DNA of 64,000 bases from DASSUW01 sp963730535 (GTDB lineage Bacteria; Actinomycetota; Thermoleophilia; Solirubrobacterales; Solirubrobacteraceae). Positions 15,999-22,348 of the stretch are shown here, piece after piece. The notes beneath the pieces are model-generated. The model was not told the DNA's origin. It did no database searches and worked only from the letters and a program-made list of their open reading frames with translations. The stretch's first letter is position 1; each line of letters starts with the position of its first letter. Made by a program: the position numbers and the translations under genes. Where the stretch lies: the NCBI GenBank assembly GCA_963730535.1, contig CAVSRU010000005.1:124001-188000 (forward strand), read 5' to 3'.

Positions 15999-17368
15999 GC
16001 CCGGATGACGGAGAGCACCTCGTCGCGCCGGCGCTCCATGTCCGCGCGCGAGACCAGGCTCTCCAGGTTCAGCCGCAGGAGCGGCTCGGTGTTCGACATC
16101 CGCACGTTGAAGTGCCAGTCGTCGTAGTCGACCGACAGCCCGTCGAGCTTGGTGACGCGCCCGTCGCCGTAGCGGCGCTCGAGCTCGGCCGCGCGGGCCG
16201 CCGGGTCGCCGACCTCCGAGTTGATCTCTCCCGACACGAAGTAGCGCTCTCGCAGCGGCTCCAGCAGCTCGGACAGCTTGGCGCCCCGGCGGGAGAGCAG
16301 CTCGAGGATGAGCAGGGCCGGGATCGTGCCGGAGTCGGCGTTGTAGAAGTCGCGGAAGTAGTAGTGGCCGGATACCTCGCCGCCGAAGTCGCCTCCCTCG
16401 TCGCGCATGCGCCGCTTGAAGAACGCGTGCCCGACGCGGTTGACGTGCGCACGGCCGCCGAGGCGCGCGACGAGGTCGGGCACCGCGCGCGACGCGCGCA
16501 CGTCGTAGAGGATGTCGGCGCCCGGATGGCGGGCGAGCACAGACTCGGCGAGCAGCGCGGTCATGAAGTCGCCGTCGACGAAGCGGCCAGTGTCGTCGAT
16601 GAAGAAGCAGCGGTCGGCGTCGCCGTCCCAGGCGATCCCGAGGTCGGCTCCCTCGGCGCGCACCTTGTCCACGATGAACCGGCGGTTCTCCTCCAGCAGG
16701 GGGTTCGGCTCGTGGTCGGGGAACTCGCCGTCGGGCTCCCAGTACGTCGTCACGAGGTCGAGCCCGAGGCGCTCGAGCAGCGGGCCGACCATCGGGCCGG
16801 CCATGCCGTTGCCGCCGTCGACCACGACCTTGAGGGGCTCGACGGCGGTCGGGTCGATGAACGCCAGCGCGGCGGCCTGGAACGGCGCGTAGACGTCGAC
16901 CTCTTCGCAGGTGCCCCCGTGCGGGGCCTTCCCGAGGCCCTCGTGCACGAGCCGCCCGATCTCGCCGATGCCGCTGTCGCCCGACAGCGCGACGGCGCCG
17001 CGCTCGACGAGCTTCGCGCCCGTGTACGCCTTCGGGTTGTGCGAAGCGGTGCACATGAGCCCGCCGTCGAGGTCCCGACTGCCGACGAGCCAGTAGAGCA
17101 TCTCCGTGCCCACCATCCCGGCGTCGAGCACGTGCGCACCCTCGGCCATCAGGCCGGCGCGGTAGCGGGCCGCCAGCTCGGGGGCCGACAGCCGCATGTC
17201 CCGCCCGAGGCCGACGCGGAGCTCGTGGGCGGGCGTGCGGGCACGGTCGGCGAGCACGCGGGCGAACGCGCGGCCGACCGCCTCGGCGACGTCGCCGTCG
17301 ATCTGCTCGCCGTACAGGCCGCGGATGTCGTAGGCCTTGAAGATGTCTGGCGGGACCGTCACGGACAT
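15995..17368 (-). CDS. phosphomannomutase/phosphoglucomutase
   Basis: 457 residues from ATG 17368, a typical length for alpha-D-phosphohexomutases. The start gives MSVTVPPDIFKAYDIRGLYG. Active-site serine loop TASHNPKAYTGAK, Mg2+ loop DGDADR, sugar-binding GEVSGHYYF and phosphate-binding RMSNTEPLLRLN are all present. It interconverts hexose 1- and 6-phosphates for nucleotide-sugar synthesis, which suits the divergent nucleotidyltransferase 74 bp away. TATCCT lies 7 nt before the ATG. Confidence 0.95.
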   Translation of the reverse strand: MSVTVPPDIFKAYDIRGLYGEQIDGDVAEAVGRAFARVLADRARTPAHELRVGLGRDMRLSAPELAARYRAGLMAEGAHVLDAGMVGTEMLYWLVGSRDLDGGLMCTASHNPKAYTGAKLVERGAVALSGDSGIGEIGRLVHEGLGKAPHGGTCEEVDVYAPFQAAALAFIDPTAVEPLKVVVDGGNGMAGPMVGPLLERLGLDLVTTYWEPDGEFPDHEPNPLLEENRRFIVDKVRAEGADLGIAWDGDADRCFFIDDTGRFVDGDFMTALLAESVLARHPGADILYDVRASRAVPDLVARLGGRAHVNRVGHAFFKRRMRDEGGDFGGEVSGHYYFRDFYNADSGTIPALLILELLSRRGAKLSELLEPLRERYFVSGEINSEVGDPAARAAELERRYGDGRVTKLDGLSVDYDDWHFNVRMSNTEPLLRLNLESLVSRADMERRRDEVLSVIRA

Positions 17369-17375
17369 CGGCGCG

Positions 17376-17381
17376 AGGATA
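17376..17381 (-). promoter_or_regulatory. -10 hexamer TATCCT for the phosphohexomutase operon
   Basis: TATCCT, 7 nt, ATG 17368 on the minus strand. The intergenic region also contains CGCAAGTGCC and GGCATCTTGCG as a near-inverted repeat at 17393-17422, a possible operator shared with the divergent gene. Confidence 0.4.
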
Positions 17382-17442
17382 CGTCGCCGAACGCAAGTGC
17401 CGACGAAGGAGGCATCTTGCGTGGCAGGCGAAACTTGCATCT

Positions 17443-18138
17443 ATGAAGGTGGTGATCCTCTGCGGCGGGCGCGGCACGCGGCTCAACGGCGAGCAGCCGA
17501 AGCCGCTGGTCGAGGTCGGCGGCCGGCCGATCGTGGAGCACGTGATCTCGATCTACGCCGCCCAGGGGTTCGGCGAGTTCATGCTGCTCACGGGCCACGG
17601 CGGCGAGGCAGTGGCGGCGTGGGCGGCGGGCGACCCCCGGGTCGAGTGCGTCGACACCGGGGTCGACACGCCGACGGGCGGGCGGGTGCACGCCGTGCGC
17701 GACCGGCTGCGGGAGCCGTTCTGCCTCACCTACGCCGACGGGGTCGCCGACATCGACCTCGCGGGGTTGCTGCAGCACCACGACCGCAGCGGCGCCCTGG
17801 CCACGATGACCGTCGTGCGGCCCGAGCTGCCGTTCGGGGTCGCCGTCGTGGAGGACGGCCGCGTGGTCGGCTTCCGTGAGAAGCCACGGGCGGAGCAGTG
17901 GGTCAACGGCGGCTTCTTCGTGATGGATCCCGCTGCGCTGGCGTATCTCGGCCCTGACGCGGTTCTCGAGCGCGAGCCGCTGGAGCGGCTCGCCGCCGAC
18001 GGCGTGTTGGGCGCGTATCGGCACACGGGCTTCTGGCGGTGCCTTGACACCGTGAAGGACGCGGTGGCGCTCGAGGCGGCGTGGGCGGGTGGGGCGCCTT
18101 GGTTGTCTCGGGCGCGAAACGTCAACTGCGCTGGGTAG
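17443..18138 (+). CDS. sugar-phosphate nucleotidyltransferase, resembling glucose-1-phosphate cytidylyltransferase (RfbF)
   Basis: 231 residues. The N-terminus MKVVILCGGRGTRLNGEQPK is the nucleotidyltransferase signature. TYADGVADIDL, FREKPRAEQWVNGGFFVMD and AYRHTGFWRCLDTVKDA match RfbF-type CDP-glucose synthases more than RmlA or GalU. It would make a CDP- or NDP-hexose from the product of the divergent mutase. The last six residues NVNCAG and the TAG stop are encoded by the left terminal repeat of element C, so the original C-terminus has been replaced or trimmed. Confidence 0.85.
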   Translation: MKVVILCGGRGTRLNGEQPKPLVEVGGRPIVEHVISIYAAQGFGEFMLLTGHGGEAVAAWAAGDPRVECVDTGVDTPTGGRVHAVRDRLREPFCLTYADGVADIDLAGLLQHHDRSGALATMTVVRPELPFGVAVVEDGRVVGFREKPRAEQWVNGGFFVMDPAALAYLGPDAVLEREPLERLAADGVLGAYRHTGFWRCLDTVKDAVALEAAWAGGAPWLSRARNVNCAG

Positions 18139-18323
18139 GGAGGCTAGGGGGCCGGCGCGGCTGGCGATTGCCCGAACTGCGTCGAGTTAGCCCCGGTTTC
18201 CGGGGCTAACTCGACACGGTTCGCCGAACTATCCCGGATTAGCGTCGGTTTCCGGGGCTAATCCGGGATAGTTCGCACGGCGGCTGGCTCCCTCGCCTCC
18301 CTACCCAGCCGCCTTTGACGTTC
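18117..18323. repeat. intergenic inverted-repeat element C
   Basis: About 207 bp. The left terminus (18117) reads AAACGTCAACTGCGCTGGG plus TAGGGAGG; the right terminus 18291-18323 is its complement with GAACGTCAAAGGCGGCTGGG. Between them are two 51-bp palindromic units, 18173-18223 (core TTAGCCCCGGTTTCCGGGGC) and 18225-18275 (arms CGAACTATCCCGGATTAGC and GGCTAATCCGGGATAGTTCG). The second unit matches the core of element B, in inverted orientation. The left terminus overlaps the end of the nucleotidyltransferase gene. Confidence 0.8.
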
Positions 18324-18344
18324 GCCGGGGTAGTAGACGCGGCC

Positions 18345-18350
18345 TAGACT
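18345..18350 (+). promoter_or_regulatory. -10 hexamer TAGACT upstream of yebC
   Basis: TAGACT, then 8 nt, then ATG 18359. The stretch TAGACTCGACACCCATG is nearly identical to the one before mihF (TAGACTCGCCGCCCATG), a strong sign of a shared leaderless promoter form. Confidence 0.5.
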
Positions 18351-18358
18351 CGACACCC

Positions 18359-19108
18359 ATGGCCGGACACTCCAAGTGGGCGGGGATCAAGCACAAGAAG
18401 GCGATCGTCGACGCCCGGCGCGGCAAGCTCTTCACGAAGCTCGCGCGGGCGATCACGGTGGCGGCCAAGGAGGGCGGCGGTGACGTCGACGGCAACCCGG
18501 CGCTCTCGCTGGCGGTCCAGAAGGCCAAGGACGCTTCGATGCCGAAGGACAACATCGAGCGCGCGATCGCCAAGGGGACCGGCGAGGGGGCGGACGCCGA
18601 TGCGCTCGAGGCCGTCGTGTACGAGGGGTATGCGCCCGGCGGCGTCGCGGTGCTGGTCGAGGCGCTGACCGACAACCGCAACCGCACGGGCTCGGAGATG
18701 CGGCACGTCTTCTCCAAGCACGGCGGCAACCTCGGCGAGCCGGGCTCGGTCGCCTACCTGTTCGACAAGAAGGGCGTCGTGGTCGTCGACGGCGAGCGGT
18801 ACTCCGAGGACGACCTGATGGTCGCGATCGACGCCGGCGCCGAGGACATCCAGATGGACGCCGACGTCTTCGAGGTCCTCTGCGAGCCGGCCGACCTGGC
18901 GGCGGTGCGCGCCGCGCTGACCGACGCGGGGATCGAGGTCGACGACGCGCAGGTCGCCCAGCGCCCGAAGACGCTCGTCCCGCTCGACGAGGACGGCGCC
19001 GTGAAGGTCCTGCGGCTGATCGACGCGCTCGAGGACCAGGACGACGTCGACGCCGTGCACGCAAACTTCGACGTCGACGCCGAGGTCCTGGAGCGCGTCG
19101 CGGGCTGA
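18359..19108 (+). CDS. yebC: YebC/PmpR-family protein (TACO1-like)
   Basis: 249 residues beginning MAGHSKWAGIKHKKAIVDAR, the invariant family N-terminus. PKDNIERAIAKGTGE, FSKHGGNLGEPGSVAYLFD and the three-domain length agree. Members were described as DNA-binding regulators; recent work links them to translation of proline-rich stretches. It is placed directly upstream of ruvCAB, as in many bacteria, here with one membrane-protein gene between. Confidence 0.97.
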   Translation: MAGHSKWAGIKHKKAIVDARRGKLFTKLARAITVAAKEGGGDVDGNPALSLAVQKAKDASMPKDNIERAIAKGTGEGADADALEAVVYEGYAPGGVAVLVEALTDNRNRTGSEMRHVFSKHGGNLGEPGSVAYLFDKKGVVVVDGERYSEDDLMVAIDAGAEDIQMDADVFEVLCEPADLAAVRAALTDAGIEVDDAQVAQRPKTLVPLDEDGAVKVLRLIDALEDQDDVDAVHANFDVDAEVLERVAG

Positions 19109-19128
19109 ACGCGGGTACTACCGCGTTC
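19107..19128. promoter_or_regulatory. perfect 8-bp inverted repeat between yebC and the membrane-protein gene
   Basis: GAACGCGG, a 6-nt loop and CCGCGTTC span the yebC stop and end 2 nt before the next ATG. It could be an operator or a weak terminator; there is no T tract. Confidence 0.4.
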
Positions 19129-19129
19129 G

Positions 19130-19540
19130 ATGCGATCCGCCTGGTCACCCGCCGCCGTCGCCCTCGTGGCGCTGATGGCGCTCGGCAGCGTCGTCATGTG
19201 GCTCGGCGTCCCGCTCGGGCTCGTGTACGTGGCGTCGAAGCTGGCGGACACGCCGAACCCCACCATGGGGCCGTACCTGCTCGTGATCCTCGGCCTGCCG
19301 GTGGGGATGGCGGTCGTCGGCAAGGGCCTGGGGGCGCTCAACCGCGCCCACGTGCGGCTCACCGGCGCCGAGACCGACGCCTACCGCCCCGGCTGGACGC
19401 GCTCGATGCGCGGCGAGCGCCGGGTGGACCGCCGCAACGGGGTGCTCGACAAGGTGATGATCGTCTCGGTGGCGGTCGCGGGCATCGCCTTCGCGGTCTG
19501 GTTCTTCGGCTTCGCCGGCTCGTCTCTCCCGACCGGCTGA
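19130..19540 (+). CDS. hypothetical membrane protein (136 aa)
   Basis: Three hydrophobic segments (about residues 8-35, 45-65 and 108-128) separated by a basic loop GWTRSMRGERRVDRRNGVLDK. No family recognised. Codon use is normal for the region. Its stop TGA (19538-19540) lies inside the first unit of a 52-53 bp tandem repeat. The start is ATG 19130, 21 nt after yebC. Confidence 0.7.
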   Translation: MRSAWSPAAVALVALMALGSVVMWLGVPLGLVYVASKLADTPNPTMGPYLLVILGLPVGMAVVGKGLGALNRAHVRLTGAETDAYRPGWTRSMRGERRVDRRNGVLDKVMIVSVAVAGIAFAVWFFGFAGSSLPTG

Positions 19541-19677
19541 AGGCGTCCGACCCTCCGCGCAGGAATCTGAGGATTCTTCGACGGGCGGGCTGAAGGCGTC
19601 CGACGCCCAACGCAGGAATCCGGGGATTCTGCACGGGCGGGCTGAAGGCGTCCGACGTCCCGCGCAGAATCCCTTGT
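19535..19677. repeat. tandem repeat of 52-53 bp, about 2.7 copies
   Basis: Units begin GGCTGAAGGCGTCCGAC at 19535, 19588 and 19640, each followed by CGCAGGAATC or a close variant. The first unit contains the stop codon of the membrane-protein gene and the last runs into the ruvC start. Within each unit GAATC and GATTC form a short inverted repeat. Confidence 0.8.
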
Positions 19678-20172
19678 GTGTACGTGATCGTCCTCGGGAT
19701 CGACCCTGGCGTGGCCAACACGGGCTACGGCGTCGTCGCGCAGCAGCGCGGGCGCCTCGTGGCGCTCGACGGCGGGGTGATCGAGACCTCGGCGGGGCTC
19801 GACGCCGGCGCCCGGCTGCGGGTCATCCACGAGCAGGTCGGCGGGCTGATGGACGCCTACCACCCGGATGCGGTGGCGCTCGAGGACGTCTACTTCGGCG
19901 TCAACGCTCGGTCGGCGTTCGCGGTCGGCCAGGCGCGGGGCGTCGTGCTGCTCGCGGCCGGCCAGCGCGGCCTGCCGTGCGCCTCGTACACGCCCCAGCA
20001 GGTCAAGGGCGCGGTCTGCGGCTCCGGCCGCGCCGCGAAGGACCAGGTGCAGCGGATGGTGCAGACGCTGCTCGCCCTGCCCGACCTCCCGCAGCCCGAC
20101 CACGCGGCCGATGCGCTGGCCGTCGCGATCTGTCACACCAACGGGGCGCCGCTCGCGGCGGCGCTCGCCTAG
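19678..20172 (+). CDS. ruvC: crossover junction endodeoxyribonuclease RuvC
   Basis: 164 residues from GTG 19678 (GTG 19684 is a possible alternative). RuvC resolves Holliday junctions produced in homologous recombination. VLGIDPGVANTGYGVV carries the first catalytic aspartate, VALEDVYFGVNARSAFAVGQ the glutamate, and DHAADALAVAICH the C-terminal acidic pair. Upstream is a tandem repeat; ruvA follows after 60 nt. Confidence 0.95.
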   Translation: MYVIVLGIDPGVANTGYGVVAQQRGRLVALDGGVIETSAGLDAGARLRVIHEQVGGLMDAYHPDAVALEDVYFGVNARSAFAVGQARGVVLLAAGQRGLPCASYTPQQVKGAVCGSGRAAKDQVQRMVQTLLALPDLPQPDHAADALAVAICHTNGAPLAAALA

Positions 20173-20232
20173 CTAAGCGATGACGAGCGTCAGCGAGTCC
20201 AGCGCAGCGGCGACGAGCGTTAGCGAGGCAGA

Positions 20233-20808
20233 ATGATCGCGCTCGTCGAGGGCACCGTCGCCGTGCGGCGGGCCGACCACGTGGTCGTCTCCTGCGGCGG
20301 CGTTGGCTACCGGCTGGCCGTCTCCGCGGAGACGCTGCGCCACGTCCCGCGCGTCGGGGAGCCGGCCACGCTCTTCACCCACCTGATCGTGCGCGACGAC
20401 GCGCTGCTGCTCTACGGCTTCGCCACCGAGGAGGAACGGGACCTGTTCCTGCTGCTGATCGGCGTGCAGTCGGTGGGGCCGAAGATGGCGCTCGCGGTCC
20501 TCTCCGGTGGCCCGCCGCGCGAGCTGCTGGGTGCGGTCGCGGGCGGCGACACGGCGCGGCTCCAGGCGGCGCCCGGGATCGGCAAGCGCACGGCGGAGCG
20601 GATCGTCGTCGAGCTGCGCGAGAAGGTCGGCGTGACGGCCGAGGATCCGATCGTCATCACCCGCGGCGACGACCCGCGGGCGCTCGCGCGCGAGGGTCTC
20701 GTCGGCCTCGGCTTCTCTCCCCAGGAGGCCGACAGGCTGCTCGACGGCGCGCCCGGGGACTCGCCCGAGGACCTGATCGCCCACGCGTTGAAGGGCGCGC
20801 GGCGATGA
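20233..20808 (+). CDS. ruvA: Holliday junction helicase subunit RuvA
   Basis: 191 residues. RuvA binds four-way junctions and loads RuvB. OB-fold start MIALVEGTVAVRRADHVVV and the paired helix-hairpin-helix motifs (LIGVQSVGPKMALAVLSG, AAPGIGKRTAERIVVEL) are clear. The 14 nt before and including the start match those of the transglutaminase gene at 59732. RuvB begins inside its stop codon (ATGA). Confidence 0.95.
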   Translation: MIALVEGTVAVRRADHVVVSCGGVGYRLAVSAETLRHVPRVGEPATLFTHLIVRDDALLLYGFATEEERDLFLLLIGVQSVGPKMALAVLSGGPPRELLGAVAGGDTARLQAAPGIGKRTAERIVVELREKVGVTAEDPIVITRGDDPRALAREGLVGLGFSPQEADRLLDGAPGDSPEDLIAHALKGARR

Positions 20809-21833
20809 TCCGGACGCCCGGCGCCGAGCGGCTCCAGGCCCCCGAGGCGAAGCCCGAGGAAGAGGTCGACGCGACGCTGCGCCCGCGCGCGCTCGAGGAC
20901 TTCGTCGGCCAGGAGGCGGTCAAGGACCAGCTGGGCGTCTCGATCGCCGCCGCCGCCGCCCGCGGTGAGGCTCTCGACCACGTGCTGCTCGCCGGCCCGC
21001 CCGGCCTGGGCAAGACCTCGCTCGCCCAGATCGTCGCCAACGAGCTCGGGGTGCCGTTCGTGCAGACGGCCGGCCCGGCGCTCGAGCGCAAGGCCGACAT
21101 CGCCGCGTTCCTCACTGCGCTCGAGCCGCGCGCAGTGTTCTTCGTGGACGAGATCCATCGGCTGCCGCGCGCGATCGAGGAGACCTTCTATCCCGCGATG
21201 GAGGACCGCCAGCTGCCGATCACGGTGGGCGCGGGCGCGGGCGCCCGCGTGGTGACGCTCGACCTGCCGGCCTTCACGCTGGTGGGGGCCACGACGCGCG
21301 CCGGGCTGCTGACGACGCCGCTGCGCGACCGCTTCGGCATCCAGCACCGGCTCGACCACTACGGCGCCGACGACCTCGCCCGCATCGTGACCCGCTCGGC
21401 GCGCGTGCTGGGCGTGGTGATCGACGCCGCGGGGGCGCGATCGATCGCCGAGCGCTCGCGCGGCACCCCGCGCGTCGCCAACCGGCTCCTGCGCCGCGTG
21501 CGCGACTTCGCGGAGGTGCACGGCGGCGGCACGGTCACGGCCACCCTGGCGGGTGCGGCGCTCGACCTGCTGGAAGTCGACCACGAGGGGCTCGACCGGC
21601 TCGACCGCGAGATCCTCTCCGCCATCTGCTCGCAGTTCTCGGGCGGCCCGGTGGGGCTCTCCACGCTGGCCGTCGTCGTGGGGGAGGAGGCGGACACGAT
21701 CGAGGACGTCTACGAGCCCTATCTGCTCCAGCGCGGCTTCCTTCAGCGCACCCCGCGCGGCCGCTGCGCGACGGTCCACGCGTTCCGTCACCTGGGCCTC
21801 GAGCCGCCCCCCTCGGACTCGACGCTGTTCTGA
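20805..21833 (+). CDS. ruvB: Holliday junction branch-migration ATPase RuvB
   Basis: 342 residues. AAA+ motor with Walker A GPPGLGKTSLAQ, Walker B VFFVDEIHRL, sensor GATTRAGLLTTPLRDRFG, arginine finger region and C-terminal winged helix GPVGLSTLAVVVGEE. It begins with a 4-nt overlap to ruvA, the usual stoichiometric pairing. No downstream partner; 38 nt then a separate promoter. Confidence 0.97.
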   Translation: MIRTPGAERLQAPEAKPEEEVDATLRPRALEDFVGQEAVKDQLGVSIAAAAARGEALDHVLLAGPPGLGKTSLAQIVANELGVPFVQTAGPALERKADIAAFLTALEPRAVFFVDEIHRLPRAIEETFYPAMEDRQLPITVGAGAGARVVTLDLPAFTLVGATTRAGLLTTPLRDRFGIQHRLDHYGADDLARIVTRSARVLGVVIDAAGARSIAERSRGTPRVANRLLRRVRDFAEVHGGGTVTATLAGAALDLLEVDHEGLDRLDREILSAICSQFSGGPVGLSTLAVVVGEEADTIEDVYEPYLLQRGFLQRTPRGRCATVHAFRHLGLEPPPSDSTLF

Positions 21834-21854
21834 TCAACGGTTTAGCTCGGCGTC

Positions 21855-21860
21855 TAGCCT
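21855..21860 (+). promoter_or_regulatory. -10 hexamer TAGCCT
   Basis: TAGCCT followed by 11 nt and ATG 21872. The gap includes AAGAGG, so a very short leader with a weak ribosome binding site is possible. Confidence 0.35.
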
Positions 21861-21871
21861 AAGAGGCCGAA

Positions 21872-22321
21872 ATGGCGCACCTCTTCATCTGCCCGAACTG
21901 CGGCCAGCGCTCCACCGCTACGGACCGCCAGCAGGGCTTTCGCAACCAGCCGCGCGGATGCGGCAAATGTGGCTTCGGCTTCCTGTTCGAGCTGCTCGAC
22001 GACTACTACCCGGCCCCGAACGCCGCCTTCTTCGTCTGCGACCAGTCCGGCCGGATCATCGGGTGCGGGCGTGGCGCGCGCGAGCTCACCGGCCTCTCCG
22101 ACGAGAAGGTCATGGGTCGCGAGGTGCGTGAGGTGCTCGGTCTCGACTTCGAGGGCGGCGCCGACCACGTCGCCACCGTGCTCGAATGGGGAGTGCGGCA
22201 GCTCGGCAAGCCGGTCGTCGTGAACGCGGAGGGCGATCTGCCCGCAAAGGCGGTGGCCGACCTCTTCCCGGCGTACGATGACGATGGCGGCCTGCTGCTG
22301 GTGCTCACGCCGTCGAAGTAG
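21872..22321 (+). CDS. zinc-ribbon plus PAS-like domain protein (149 aa)
   Basis: The N-terminus has CPNCGQRS (8-11) and CGKCGFGF (about 32-35), a zinc ribbon. From about residue 45 the sequence AAFFVCDQSGRIIGCGRGARELTGLSDEKVMGREV reads as a PAS fold with its usual 'sensor to be' pattern. No output domain is fused, so it may sense a ligand or redox state and act through a partner. It stands alone between ruvB and secDF. The family is not recognised beyond these domains. Confidence 0.75.
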   Translation: MAHLFICPNCGQRSTATDRQQGFRNQPRGCGKCGFGFLFELLDDYYPAPNAAFFVCDQSGRIIGCGRGARELTGLSDEKVMGREVREVLGLDFEGGADHVATVLEWGVRQLGKPVVVNAEGDLPAKAVADLFPAYDDDGGLLLVLTPSK

Positions 22322-22348
22322 CGCCGACTACCCTTCACCAGCCGCTCC

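Noticed and set aside
18315..18350. TTGACG at the end of repeat elements as an outward -35 box
   Set aside because: At element C the gap to TAGACT is 24 nt and at element D to TACGCT 44 nt, too long for a normal promoter.
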